Positions 8,300-16,639 of a DNA stretch of 64,000 nucleotides are shown here, in pieces. How positions within the stretch are numbered: position 1 is the first letter of the stretch; every line of letters begins with the position of its first letter. The stretch is taken from positions 1 to 64,000 of the forward strand of contig JAZQSE010000005.1 in NCBI GenBank assembly GCA_045629945.1, in the 5' to 3' direction. Position numbers and translations under genes: made by a program. Below the pieces are notes generated by a model. It saw nothing but the letters and a program-made list of their open reading frames with translations, was not told the DNA's origin and did no database searches. The stretch comes from UBA1765 sp045629945. Its GTDB lineage: Bacteria > Fibrobacterota > Fibrobacteria > Fibrobacterales > Fibrobacteraceae.

Positions 8300-8946
8300 T
8301 AGTTTATTTTACGCATAATGCCGATAACACGACCTGCAATAGAAAAGTCGCGTTCTGGGCGGACTATAATTGGTTGGTATTTGGGGTTAGCAGCATGGAG
8401 TTCAACCCATTCTTTTTGGGGTTGAAAATATTTTACTGTAGCTTCGTCATCTATTTTAGCGATAATGATTTCACCACGTTCTGCTGTATTTTGCTGTTGG
8501 GCGAAAACAAGGTCTCCATCAAAAATACCAGCATTGATCATAGAATCGCCTTTAACACGCAAAGCAAAAACATCTTTACGGCGTGCGATAAAATCTCGGT
8601 CAATAGTGATTGTTCCTTCTAAATTTTGAACAGCTAAAATAGGTTCCCCTGCAGCGACACGCCCTACGATAGGAATTTCTACAGAAGAAGAATCTGTAGC
8701 AGGAAATTCGTCATGGAGAATTTCTATGCCGCGGCTTGTGCGTGGAGAACGGTTGATATAGCCTTTTTTGATAAGTGCCGCTAAAATAGAGCGAACACCG
8801 TTGGTAGAGGATATATTAAAACGATTAGCAATTTCACGAACTGTAGGTGGCCGACGAAATTCTTCGGTCTGCACCTTAATGTATTCATAAATTTCTTGCT
8901 GGCGCGGGGTAAGGGCGCGTTTTTGTTCTTGTTCTTGATTGGACAT
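8299..8946 (-). CDS. lexA: LexA repressor (SOS regulator)
   Basis: Transcriptional repressor of the SOS response that cleaves itself when stimulated by RecA filaments. The 215-aa protein has an N-terminal winged helix (LTPRQQEIYEYI, RPPTVREIA) and a C-terminal S24 peptidase domain. The cleavage site is Ala99-Gly100 (VAAGEP), the catalytic serine is Ser135 (GDSM) and the lysine is Lys172 (EATVKYF). The open frame starts 5 codons earlier, but the ATG at 8946 has a perfect GGAGGT ribosome-binding site. A near-consensus promoter lies at 8965-8993. No co-regulated SOS gene is adjacent; dinB is 14 kb away. Confidence 0.97.
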   Translation of the reverse strand: MSNQEQEQKRALTPRQQEIYEYIKVQTEEFRRPPTVREIANRFNISSTNGVRSILAALIKKGYINRSPRTSRGIEILHDEFPATDSSSVEIPIVGRVAAGEPILAVQNLEGTITIDRDFIARRKDVFALRVKGDSMINAGIFDGDLVFAQQQNTAERGEIIIAKIDDEATVKYFQPQKEWVELHAANPKYQPIIVRPERDFSIAGRVIGIMRKIN

Positions 8947-8964
8947 AAAATACCTCCACACCTA

Positions 8965-8993
8965 AATATACTGCTTTTTTGTTCAAGTGTCAA
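8965..8993 (-). promoter_or_regulatory. lexA promoter, near-consensus sigma-70 type
   Basis: On the minus strand TTGACA (8993-8988) is separated by 17 nt from TATATT (8970-8965), placing the start site about 10-15 nt before the ribosome-binding site. Inverted half-sites GTTC (8981-8984) and GAAC (8997-9000) flank the -35 and could be a LexA operator, but they match no operator I can name with confidence. Confidence 0.8.
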
Positions 8994-9040
8994 TAAGAAC
9001 ACTGCACAAAAGGTATTTTTTGGAGGTTTTCTTTTAAATT

Positions 9041-9757
9041 TTAATTTTCAGAGGTTTCTTTGCTTTGTGGTTTCTTTTTAAAAGCCTGAGAAATTAAGTA
9101 AGCGATAAATAAAACGCCAAGGACAGCAAGTCCTAAAGAAATTTCGTGGTTGTACTTTTCAATTAAATCTTTTTGCCCATGGGCTAAATACCCTAAAACA
9201 ATTAGAACAATATTCCAAAAGGCGGCACCAATGAGTGTAAAAATGGTAAAAGGAAGTAATTTCATTTTTGCAAGACCAGCTGGAATAGAAATGAGCTGGC
9301 GAATGCCTGGAATAAGGCGCCCAACTAAAGTTGATAGGTTGCCGTGTTCGATGAAAAAATCTTCTGCTTTTTTGACTTTTGATGAATCAATGAGGCACAT
9401 GTGACCTAAACGAGAGTCTGCGAATTTGTAAATAATAGGGCGACCTAAAGCTTTGGCTAGAAAATAGTTGACATAAGCACCAACGAGAGCACCAAACGTA
9501 GCGGCTAAAAAGATGATGAAAATGTTTAATTCAGAATCTGGTTGAAAAGCTTTGTAAGCGGCCGGTGGCACAACTAGTTCAGATGGAAATGGAATAAAGG
9601 AACTTTCTATTGCCATAAGCAGGCTAATGGTTCCATAGTTTAAGTGATGGTTGTACCAATCAATAACTCGCTCATAAATACTTGCGGATTCAGGAGTATT
9701 TTGTGCAAAGGCAGAAACTGCTAAAAGAAGAACTAAAGAAATGGATATTTTTTTCAT
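9041..9757 (-). CDS. DedA family membrane protein
   Basis: 238 aa with an unusual cleavable-looking signal peptide (residues 1-18, SAFAQ) ahead of the DedA/VTT core. The core has the acidic re-entrant segment ESSFIPFPSELVVPPAA near 52-67, the second re-entrant motif GRLIPGIRQLISIPAG near 140-155, and three or four further hydrophobic segments. DedA proteins act in the inner membrane in lipid-carrier recycling and proton-dependent envelope maintenance. The exact role of this member is not shown by sequence. It follows the five-gene secreted-protein cluster by 13 nt and may be its last gene. Confidence 0.9.
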   Translation of the reverse strand: MKKISISLVLLLAVSAFAQNTPESASIYERVIDWYNHHLNYGTISLLMAIESSFIPFPSELVVPPAAYKAFQPDSELNIFIIFLAATFGALVGAYVNYFLAKALGRPIIYKFADSRLGHMCLIDSSKVKKAEDFFIEHGNLSTLVGRLIPGIRQLISIPAGLAKMKLLPFTIFTLIGAAFWNIVLIVLGYLAHGQKDLIEKYNHEISLGLAVLGVLFIAYLISQAFKKKPQSKETSEN

Positions 9758-9770
9758 AGAGTTAAATTTA

Positions 9771-11312
9771 TTAAAATGAAATGACTATGCCTGCTCCTAA
9801 AAGTCCAATAGCAACAGCAAAAGAGGTTATGCTCACGTAAGCTCGTTCATCGCTTCTGTCAGCGTATTTTTTGTTTTCTTTTATTTGCTTATCGTAATTA
9901 GAACCATTTGCAATATGCGGCTTTTTAAGTTCATCGCGAATATCTTTTGCTTTTTCATAATCTTTTGCAGAAAGGTAAGCAAATACGCCGCCAATAACTG
10001 CAGGAACGACAGAAGTTCCTATAAGTGTTATGCCTACTTTTTCTAAAAGACGTTTTTTGCGTTCTTTTTGTTGGGTTTTGATCTCGCTAGGAATTGTTAG
10101 AGGCGTTAATGTTACATCAATTTTATTTTTTTCATTGGGCATAATATAAAAATGAATTGTTGTGTCTCGAAAGCCTTCTTTTGAAAGGAATAAAGATGAT
10201 TCGCCAAGGATATTTTTATTTAAAATTTTCGGTGTTTTTCCTAAGCTAGCGGTAAAGCGAGTGATTGTGTCGTTAAGAAAAATTTCAGCTCCCTCTGGGT
10301 GAGATACAATTTGAATTTTAGGTTGGACTCTTTGGAGACGCATAGAAATTTTAGTAGTATCATCGGGTAAAATTCTTGTTTTAATGGTTTCGGCCCACAA
10401 GTGTTCGTCAACATCCCAATAAGCATAAAGTTCTACAGTACCAGTATCTTTTGTAGCATAGGTGCAAGGAGTTTTACAAATAGAATTTCCTTTGGCAAGC
10501 GTTAAAAGAGCACCTTCTGGTTCTGTTTCAACAAAGACATAATTAAATTCAGGTTTTATATAAATGGTGTCAGCTTGTTTTTTTAATTCCGGAACTTTTT
10601 TGAATAAAGTGTTTAAAACTTGTTTGACCGGGCTTCCATCTAAAGTCTGAGAAAAGGGATTTTTGGCAAAAATATTCAGGCTTGCTTCTTCTGGCTCACC
10701 TTCATTTGAAAAGTAAGAAAGTTCTAAACGTAAACTATCATTTGTACTTGGAAGAATACTTCCAAAAAGAATGGCTTTGGGTTTTTGCCTGCGCAATAAA
10801 GGTAATGCACAAGAAATTTCCTTACAATTTTCAAGAATAGAATCTGTAGCCAACACGGGGTCTTGTTGTTCTTCTTTTAACAAGTCGTAAAATAGATTTT
10901 GAAGACTTATGGCAAAACTAGAATCAATCGGGCGTTTACTGAATGGAACAAGAATAGTTTTGTTTGCAAAGGCTGGTAAAATATCAGCGTTAAAAGAAGA
11001 ATCTGTTAAAAGAGAGTCGTTGATTTTTGTCGAATCTGAAATGTTCAAAAGAGAATCAGGCGATTCTTCTAAAGAAAGGGTGTCGCCATTAGCAGAAGAA
11101 ATAATTTGAACAAAAGAGGTTTTGGGAATTTTAACAATGGCATATTCATTTTTGATGTAGCCACCAAGTAAAACAGTGTCGGCGTTAAAGCCAGCAAATT
11201 CAGCTTTTTGTTTTATGCCAGATTTAAGTTCTACAAAAACAGATTCACCTTTTTCAGGGAGTCGTGCTTGTAAAACAGAAATGAAACACAAAAGGAAAAG
11301 AAAATATTTCAT
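9771..11312 (-). CDS. PEGA-domain envelope protein with C-terminal membrane segments
   Basis: 513 aa with an N-terminal signal peptide (residues 1-16). Residues about 120-230 contain a stretch resembling a nucleotide- or ligand-binding-like domain (ILVPFSKRPIDSSFAISLQNLFYDLL). Two PEGA-like beta modules follow, YVFVETEPEGALLTLAKG... (about 258-330) and IQIVSHPEGAEIFLNDT... (about 335-400). A C-terminal module has two hydrophobic helices around 425-445 and 495-513 with a charged coiled segment between (AKDIRDELKKPHI). That last module is shared with the neighbouring 203-aa protein. It is the fourth gene of a cluster of secreted proteins. PEGA domains usually anchor to or organise surface structures; the specific function is unknown. 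Confidence 0.75.
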   Translation of the reverse strand: MKYFLFLLCFISVLQARLPEKGESVFVELKSGIKQKAEFAGFNADTVLLGGYIKNEYAIVKIPKTSFVQIISSANGDTLSLEESPDSLLNISDSTKINDSLLTDSSFNADILPAFANKTILVPFSKRPIDSSFAISLQNLFYDLLKEEQQDPVLATDSILENCKEISCALPLLRRQKPKAILFGSILPSTNDSLRLELSYFSNEGEPEEASLNIFAKNPFSQTLDGSPVKQVLNTLFKKVPELKKQADTIYIKPEFNYVFVETEPEGALLTLAKGNSICKTPCTYATKDTGTVELYAYWDVDEHLWAETIKTRILPDDTTKISMRLQRVQPKIQIVSHPEGAEIFLNDTITRFTASLGKTPKILNKNILGESSLFLSKEGFRDTTIHFYIMPNEKNKIDVTLTPLTIPSEIKTQQKERKKRLLEKVGITLIGTSVVPAVIGGVFAYLSAKDYEKAKDIRDELKKPHIANGSNYDKQIKENKKYADRSDERAYVSITSFAVAIGLLGAGIVISF

Positions 11313-11318
11313 AAAACC

Positions 11319-11930
11319 TCAAAAATGCAAGTAAAATCCAATGCTTAGTAAAGCAACAGCAATTCCAGAAAACCAATAAGTAGCGGTTTTGTAATTTTCA
11401 GATTTGTTTTTGTGCTGATTGAAATCTTGTTTTAGCGATTCTGTTTTTGATGTATATATTTTATGGTGTTTTAATTCTTCGCGTATGTCATTAGCTTCTT
11501 TGTATTCAAGATAATTTTTAATAAGAGTGAAACTTGCTATTCCAAAAGGAATGATACTTGAAAACATCATGCCCTTTCCAACACTTCGTTTTGTACGTTT
11601 CTTTAAATTTTGTTCTTGGAAATAAATTTTGTCAGGATTAGATTCTTTGTCTAAAATAACCATAAGATAAGAATCTTGTAAATCGGGGATTGTTACTTCT
11701 ATTGTTGAATCTCTAAATAAAGGCTGGAAAAAAGTGAGAGAAATTTTATTCTGGTTTAATGGAATCTGTATTGCAGCCGGTGAAATGTAATCAGCCTTTT
11801 TAGAATAATCTGGGTTTAGATTTTCTGCATAAATTTCAGTATTAGCCGGCCAGGCAGAAACGTGCAAAGTTTTAAAATCTTTTGCAAAAATAGAAATACT
11901 AAAAAAGAATAAAATGGCTAGGAGTTTCAT
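11319..11930 (-). CDS. Secreted protein sharing its C-terminal module with the adjacent PEGA protein
   Basis: 203 aa with a signal peptide (residues 1-16). A PEGA-like beta domain follows (LHVSAWPANTEIYAENLNPDYSK at about 22-45, then IQIPL and LTFFQP strands). The C-terminal third is two hydrophobic helices flanking a charged stretch with EYKEANDIREELKHH. The same layout and motif (DYEKAKDIRDELKK) occur in the protein encoded just downstream, so the two C termini are paralogous. It is 6 nt from that gene and overlaps the upstream lipoprotein gene by 4 nt. The function is not recognised; an envelope complex with its neighbours is an inference. Confidence 0.7.
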   Translation of the reverse strand: MKLLAILFFFSISIFAKDFKTLHVSAWPANTEIYAENLNPDYSKKADYISPAAIQIPLNQNKISLTFFQPLFRDSTIEVTIPDLQDSYLMVILDKESNPDKIYFQEQNLKKRTKRSVGKGMMFSSIIPFGIASFTLIKNYLEYKEANDIREELKHHKIYTSKTESLKQDFNQHKNKSENYKTATYWFSGIAVALLSIGFYLHF

Positions 11931-13249
11931 TCTAAATCTCCTGCAAAATAAGGGCCTAAAACAAAGATGTTTTTTTTAGTGAATTGTAATTTCCAAAACT
12001 TTTTAGGGCTTTTGTTTTTAGCGTTATCTTCTAAATGAATAGCAATTTTACAAGAAGTTTCACAGTCAAGAGTGAAAGCAAATTGATTATTTTTGAATTT
12101 GTAAGGGATAGTATCTTTTGAATTTTCTAAAATAATTGCAGAATGCAAAGCGTTGAAGCCACTTCCATTTTCTAGAGCAAGAAAACGAATGGAATCATTT
12201 TTTGAAAAAGATTCTTTTAAAGGCATTGCTTCAGGAGGGGTGTTGTCTTTTAAGATTAATGTGTCTGTTGTTGTAATGAGATTTTTTTCAAGGAATGCCA
12301 GAGTAGAATCTTTTTCATAATCTGTCCGAAGAGTTTCTTGTACAATGAATTTATAGTTTTTGTTAGCGTTTAAGTTTGAAATAAATATTGAAGTGTCGCT
12401 ATGAAAAACATGTCTGCTTACAATGGAATCTTTTAATAAAACATGGAGTTCACCATTTTTGGTGTAGTTTCTAGAAGCTTCATATCGAATAGGAACTACA
12501 AATGCTGCAGAAGAATCGGGTAATGCAAATCGGAAAGAATTGATGGCTGAGAAAATATTTTCAGAATTTTCCTGGAAAAAAGTTCTGAGCTTTACGCCCC
12601 AAAAATAGAGTGGATAATCAGAAGAATTATTTAAATCGTTGGCGGCTATTTTAAAAGGCTTGTTGCAGGCAATTTGTCTGGGTTTTGCTAACCATAAATC
12701 TTTTTTATTTTGATTTAAATAGATTTCGCATTCTGATGTTTCCCAGGAATCTAGCTCAGAAAATTCCCATCGGAAGAAAATGGAATCAGTAGGCTTTATT
12801 GTATTTAAAGCATTTTCTGGCGAAAGAAGGTTTATACTTGGCGTTGAATTAATAAAAACAGAGAGACAGGTTTTTAAAGTATCGCCAAGAAGGTCTATAG
12901 AATAATGGCAAAGAGTATCTCTTCCTGGTTCGTTCCAAAGGATACGAATGTTTTCTTCGTTAAGCATAAACCCTTTGTATGCCCAGTATCTGACAAAAAA
13001 ATGTTTGCTTAGTTCATTTGCTGGAATGATTTCTTCTTGGACTTTTGCAACGGCCCGGATAAATAAAGTTTCGGCAGGTTGTATAAATAAAGAATCTAAG
13101 GGTTTGCGGCCTGCTAAAGAAGAATTTTCTTTTGGGATTAAGAAAAATTCATTAGTGATTTTTTTAGTGTCACTTGTGTTTAAAAGAACGTCTTCACTGC
13201 AAGCTGATAATAAACAAAACAGGAAAAATATTATAACCACTTTTCTCAT
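11927..13249 (-). CDS. Lipoprotein with Ig/fibronectin-like beta domains (paralogue 3 of 3)
   Basis: 440 aa with a lipoprotein signal peptide; lipobox LLSAC with Cys17. The N-terminal part is beta-rich. From about 130 it has a module NSTPSINLLSPENAL...SIFFRWEF that matches modules in the two lipoproteins upstream in the same operon. The C-terminal half (about 270-440) contains short strands rich in Asp, Thr and aromatic residues, ending in NIFVLGPYFAGDLE. It overlaps both neighbours by 4 nt (ATGA arrangement), which indicates translational coupling. No enzymatic motif is seen. Proteins with this design usually sit on the outer membrane; the partner or substrate is unknown. Confidence 0.7.
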   Translation of the reverse strand: MRKVVIIFFLFCLLSACSEDVLLNTSDTKKITNEFFLIPKENSSLAGRKPLDSLFIQPAETLFIRAVAKVQEEIIPANELSKHFFVRYWAYKGFMLNEENIRILWNEPGRDTLCHYSIDLLGDTLKTCLSVFINSTPSINLLSPENALNTIKPTDSIFFRWEFSELDSWETSECEIYLNQNKKDLWLAKPRQIACNKPFKIAANDLNNSSDYPLYFWGVKLRTFFQENSENIFSAINSFRFALPDSSAAFVVPIRYEASRNYTKNGELHVLLKDSIVSRHVFHSDTSIFISNLNANKNYKFIVQETLRTDYEKDSTLAFLEKNLITTTDTLILKDNTPPEAMPLKESFSKNDSIRFLALENGSGFNALHSAIILENSKDTIPYKFKNNQFAFTLDCETSCKIAIHLEDNAKNKSPKKFWKLQFTKKNIFVLGPYFAGDLE

Positions 13250-14712
13250 TCTTTAACCTCCAGAATAAATTGATTTTGGAGTTCAAGACCATTTTCGTAT
13301 CGAGAAAGAGCTTCTATTGTGTATTTTCCAACAGAAAAAAGAGAAGCATAAATGGTAATGCCGGAATCAGATTTTGTTTGCGTAAATGTCCATGCAGGAT
13401 TTTCTTTCGATGACCATATAATATCTTTTAATTCAAAATGGTAAGGGTTATTTTCATAAAAAGAAATGTTTAAGGTATCCTGCACGTTCAGGGTTGTGTC
13501 GTGAAGAGGCGTTGCCCATGCTGATTCTTTACAGAGATAAAATGTTTGCGAAATGGAATTGTTGTTAATGTCTTTTACTTTTAATGATAAAAAACGACAA
13601 ATAGGCAAATTGTATTTTGGAAGTTTTATGGATAAAGTGTCGTTAGATAAAGAAAATGGTAATGGTTCGTTGTCTAAAGTAAGAGAAACGTTTTGAGAAT
13701 CTAATTGAATTCCATTATTTTCGATTGGAAAAATTAACTGGGAAACGTAGGGGAGTGTGTCGCTTTTTAACGTTGGAAAAGAAGGGGCTTTGTTGTCTTC
13801 AAGTAAAAAATTAATGTTGTCTTTTAAATCGCCAGGTTTTAAATGGTAAGTTTGTTCATGCGACTGGTAATCAGAAAAAGTGTTGACATTTGCTCGAAGT
13901 GTATATTTACCAGGGTTAATAAAACCGGTGTCAAACAGGCTGTCATTTAGCGTCAATTCTTTTGATGAATCGTTTTGCACTAAATAGAATTTTACTCTGC
14001 TCAAAAGAGAATCTGGGGAAATATTTATTTTGCCACTTAAACGCGCTAAACCTTCTGAATGGCCTGTAGCAAATTCAGAATGAATAGTATTGCCTTTTAT
14101 GCCTTCAGAATCAAAAACGGTTACTTTCCACTCGTAAGTCTCTAATTCCTTAAATTTAAAATCAGGTTTAATGTAAGTAGAGGTGAGTAATGTATCAATG
14201 ATTTTTTGGCTGTTTTCAAAAACTTCAAAAATATAAAAAAGGTTGTCGTTATCTTTATCGCTTGCATTCCAGGAAAAGAATACGGAATCCGGGGATAAAC
14301 GCGAAGAATTATTTTCTGGTAACCAATGAAGAGAATCTAAAACAGGTGGAGTAGAAACTTTTATTTGTACAGAATCCGAAAGAGAATCTCCGTGAAAATC
14401 AACAATGGTAAAATGATAAACAAAGTTCCCAGGTTTTATGGGTTTGAATTTGATTTGAAATTCTTTGAAAATGTTGTTGTCCGGATCTTTCCAAAAATAT
14501 TTTTGAATGTGAGTTCCTCTTTCAGGTAAAATATTCCCAATGAGAAATACTGTGTCTTTTAAAGCGATTGTCGTATCTTTTAGATTGCTTACATTGTCAT
14601 TGAAAATAAAGGCGTTCACTTGTATTTTTTCACTTTCATTCTTAGAAAGAACAGCATCTGAATCAATGCAACTAGAAAGAAGAAATAGAAAACAAAGGAA
14701 CAAAAATGGCAT
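13246..14712 (-). CDS. Lipoprotein with Ig/fibronectin-like beta domains (paralogue 2 of 3)
   Basis: 488 aa beginning at the ATG at 14712, which has AAAGGAG 8 nt upstream and leads straight into a lipoprotein signal (FLFLLSSC, lipobox Cys15). An ATG at 14745 in the same frame would overlap the upstream gene and lacks a ribosome-binding site. The chain carries several beta modules: a PKD-like one at about 20-120 (YFWKDPDNN, GNFVYHFTIVD), and then STPPVLDSL...SVFFSWNASDKDNDNLFY, matching the related module in the two neighbouring lipoproteins. More beta-sandwich sequence follows up to 488. No catalytic motif is visible. It is likely a surface or periplasm-facing component of the same assembly as its neighbours. 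Confidence 0.72.
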   Translation of the reverse strand: MPFLFLCFLFLLSSCIDSDAVLSKNESEKIQVNAFIFNDNVSNLKDTTIALKDTVFLIGNILPERGTHIQKYFWKDPDNNIFKEFQIKFKPIKPGNFVYHFTIVDFHGDSLSDSVQIKVSTPPVLDSLHWLPENNSSRLSPDSVFFSWNASDKDNDNLFYIFEVFENSQKIIDTLLTSTYIKPDFKFKELETYEWKVTVFDSEGIKGNTIHSEFATGHSEGLARLSGKINISPDSLLSRVKFYLVQNDSSKELTLNDSLFDTGFINPGKYTLRANVNTFSDYQSHEQTYHLKPGDLKDNINFLLEDNKAPSFPTLKSDTLPYVSQLIFPIENNGIQLDSQNVSLTLDNEPLPFSLSNDTLSIKLPKYNLPICRFLSLKVKDINNNSISQTFYLCKESAWATPLHDTTLNVQDTLNISFYENNPYHFELKDIIWSSKENPAWTFTQTKSDSGITIYASLFSVGKYTIEALSRYENGLELQNQFILEVKE

Positions 14713-14714
14713 GC

Positions 14715-15431
14715 TTATTGCTCCTTTACATAGAAGTGAATCCATAAAGATGTGTCTGCACTATTATGCAAGTCGCTTGCGATAATGCGGAATTTATGAT
14801 TCCCTTCAGAGAAATGGGTTAAGTGAGCGTAATCCCACATGCCAACAGGAAAAAGAATAGAATCTTTTTCTATAAAAAATTGTAATGTATCGCTATCGGC
14901 ATCAAAAGCGTTCCAGGAAAATAAGAATGGCGTATTTTTGTCTCCGATTAAAGTATCTCCTTCTGCTGGGGATAAAATTTTTGTGATCTTTGGCGGAGAA
15001 TTGAGAATGATTTTAAAAGATAAACCTAATGTGTTACCAAATTTATCGTTTAAAATAACTGAATCAGGGATTGAAGATTTTTTATGTGTGTAAGAAAATA
15101 CGCTTTTGTCTGAAAGCAGAGAATCTTTTTTAAACCAAGAATATTCTAAAGAGTCTTTAAATTCTCGCGGGGACGTTTTTATAAAAAGTTTAAAGTTTTC
15201 ATTGTTGGGAATTTCCAATGCATAAGAAGTGTCACCCTTTTGTGAAATGATTCCGATTTCAGCTTTATCAAGATAAATTTCTTTTTCAATGTTTTCTGGT
15301 GTATAAGTGCAAGCAAGTAAAAGGAATAAAATGAAAGAAGAAAGAGTACATAGAGATATCATTTTTATCCGTTTGTTTAAAACGGATTGTAATGTAAAAA
15401 GTAAACAGGAGCTTCTAATGCACTTTTTCAT
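14715..15431 (-). CDS. Lipoprotein with Ig/fibronectin-like domain (paralogue 1 of 3), first gene of cluster
   Basis: 238 aa. The hydrophobic stretch FILFLLLAC ends in a lipobox Cys at residue 41. The positively charged part needed for export (NKRIK) is retained only if translation starts at 15431; a start at 15362 would leave an uncharged n-region. A -10-like TATAAA at 15445-15440 lies 8 nt before this ATG, suggesting a very short or absent 5' leader. The module NSPPKITKILSPAEGDTL...FLFSWNAFDADSDTL (about 140-190) is repeated in the next two lipoproteins. The gene is divergent from xseB, 46 nt away. Confidence 0.7.
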   Translation of the reverse strand: MKKCIRSSCLLFTLQSVLNKRIKMISLCTLSSFILFLLLACTYTPENIEKEIYLDKAEIGIISQKGDTSYALEIPNNENFKLFIKTSPREFKDSLEYSWFKKDSLLSDKSVFSYTHKKSSIPDSVILNDKFGNTLGLSFKIILNSPPKITKILSPAEGDTLIGDKNTPFLFSWNAFDADSDTLQFFIEKDSILFPVGMWDYAHLTHFSEGNHKFRIIASDLHNSADTSLWIHFYVKEQ

Positions 15432-15464
15432 AAAATCTCTTTATAGTTACTTTCCAAATCTAAC

Positions 15465-15470
15465 TATATT
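15465..15470 (+). promoter_or_regulatory. xseB -10 element placed 7 nt from the ATG
   Basis: TATATT at 15465-15470 followed by CTAAGAT and then ATG at 15478. A start site at the usual distance would fall on or next to the ATG, giving a leaderless mRNA. There is no Shine-Dalgarno, and the -35 is weak. The gene at 43889 has the same TAAGATATG context. Confidence 0.5.
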
Positions 15471-15477
15471 CTAAGAT

Positions 15478-15696
15478 ATGAGCGAGACTAATTTAGAATA
15501 CAAAAAGGCTATGTCTAGATTGGAAGAGATTTTGCAAAAAATTGACCAATCTGAAATGGGAATTGATGAACTAGCAAGCCAAGTAGAGGAAGCAACGCTT
15601 CTTTTAAGGCAGTGTCGGCGTATTTTGACAGAAACCGAAGAAAAAGTCCAGCAGTCTTTAAGAACGCTTGATGGAGAATTAGATTCTAATGTCTAG
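15478..15696 (+). CDS. xseB: Exodeoxyribonuclease VII small subunit
   Basis: 72 aa, the normal size for XseB, with the family motifs YKKAMSRLEEILQKID (about 8-23), the MGIDELASQVEEA turn-helix and LLRQCRRIL. It forms a coiled helical hairpin that binds the large subunit XseA in the enzyme that degrades single-stranded DNA from both ends. xseA is not in the window. The reading frame overlaps the following ABC ATPase gene by 8 nt. Confidence 0.92.
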   Translation: MSETNLEYKKAMSRLEEILQKIDQSEMGIDELASQVEEATLLLRQCRRILTETEEKVQQSLRTLDGELDSNV

Positions 15697-16639
15697 TTTG
15701 TTAGAAGTTCGGGATGCTTGTGTTAGGTATCCGCAACGGGGCGGTTTGTTTTCCCGGACTCTTTCTTATCTAGAAGCGGTTTCTGATGTTTCTTTTTCTT
15801 TGGAAAAAGGTGAAATTTTAGCCATTGTTGGAGAATCGGGTTGTGGAAAATCAACACTAGCACAAGCGCTTGTTGGTTTGCAACCTTTTGCGTCGGGGCG
15901 TTATTTTTTAAATGGAAAATCAATCGATTTAAAGTCTGAAAAAGAATGGAAGTCTGTAAGGAATTCTGTACAGATGATTTTTCAGGACCCTTATTCCAGT
16001 TTGAATCCCAGGCAAAAAGTTTTAGATATTCTTTCTTATCCTTTGCGTTATCGTCTTTTTTCTGAAAAGGAATGTTGTAAAAAAGCTGAAGAAGTTTTGG
16101 AGAAAGTAGGCTTGCCCTTGGTGTCGCTTGAAAAATACCCGCATGAGTTTTCTGGCGGTCAAAGGCAACGTTTAGGGATTGCTCGTGCTTTAATGACTAA
16201 CCCGGAAGTCCTTGTTTGTGATGAAGTCACTAGTGCACTAGATGTTTCGGTTCAGGCTCAGGTTTTAAAATTATTGGATACTTTACGGACTGACTTGAAT
16301 TTAGCGATAATTTTTATTTCTCATGATATGCAAGTGGTTCAAACGCTTGCCGATAAAGTGATGGTAATGTATTTGGGGCAATCATTAGAAGAAGGCAAAG
16401 TAGAAGATATTTTTAAAAAGCCTTCACACCCTTATACACAAGCATTGATTCGAAGTGTGCCAACATTAGAATTTGGACACCCACCAGAAATTTTAAGTGG
16501 TGAAATAGTTAAGTCTTCTTTAGGCTGCGTTTTTGCTCCACGTTGTTCTTTGGCAAAAGAAATTTGTTTTTCACAACGCCCGGAATTGAATGGTTTAGAG
16601 CGTAAAACGCGTTGTCTTTTTGTAAATCAAGATGATTGA
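15689..16639 (+). CDS. Oligopeptide/dipeptide-type ABC transporter ATP-binding protein (OppF/DppF-like)
   Basis: 316 aa. Walker A GESGCGKST at about 48-56, Q-loop QMIFQDPYSSLNP, signature SGGQRQRLGIARAL at about 153-166, Walker B VLVCDEVTSALD and the switch histidine in IFISHDMQ. The C terminus has the oligopeptide-transporter extension with paired cysteines (GCVFAPRCSLAKEIC), which identifies the OppD/OppF class. These proteins power peptide import together with permeases and a second ATPase. None of those partners is adjacent: the gene sits between xseB (8-nt overlap) and an rRNA methyltransferase gene (8-nt overlap), so its partners must be encoded elsewhere. Confidence 0.9.
   Translation: MSSLLEVRDACVRYPQRGGLFSRTLSYLEAVSDVSFSLEKGEILAIVGESGCGKSTLAQALVGLQPFASGRYFLNGKSIDLKSEKEWKSVRNSVQMIFQDPYSSLNPRQKVLDILSYPLRYRLFSEKECCKKAEEVLEKVGLPLVSLEKYPHEFSGGQRQRLGIARALMTNPEVLVCDEVTSALDVSVQAQVLKLLDTLRTDLNLAIIFISHDMQVVQTLADKVMVMYLGQSLEEGKVEDIFKKPSHPYTQALIRSVPTLEFGHPPEILSGEIVKSSLGCVFAPRCSLAKEICFSQRPELNGLERKTRCLFVNQDD

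Noticed and set aside
7784..8318. Short ORFs on the plus strand between the terminator and lexA
   Set aside because: They follow the inverted-repeat elements, and similar peptides appear in both copies because the DNA is repeated. No start signals or family motifs.
8981..9000. LexA operator at the lexA promoter
   Set aside because: GTTC and GAAC half-sites with 12-nt spacing overlap the -35, but neither their spacing nor sequence fits an operator that I can name. No matching site is seen before dinB. Left as a note only.
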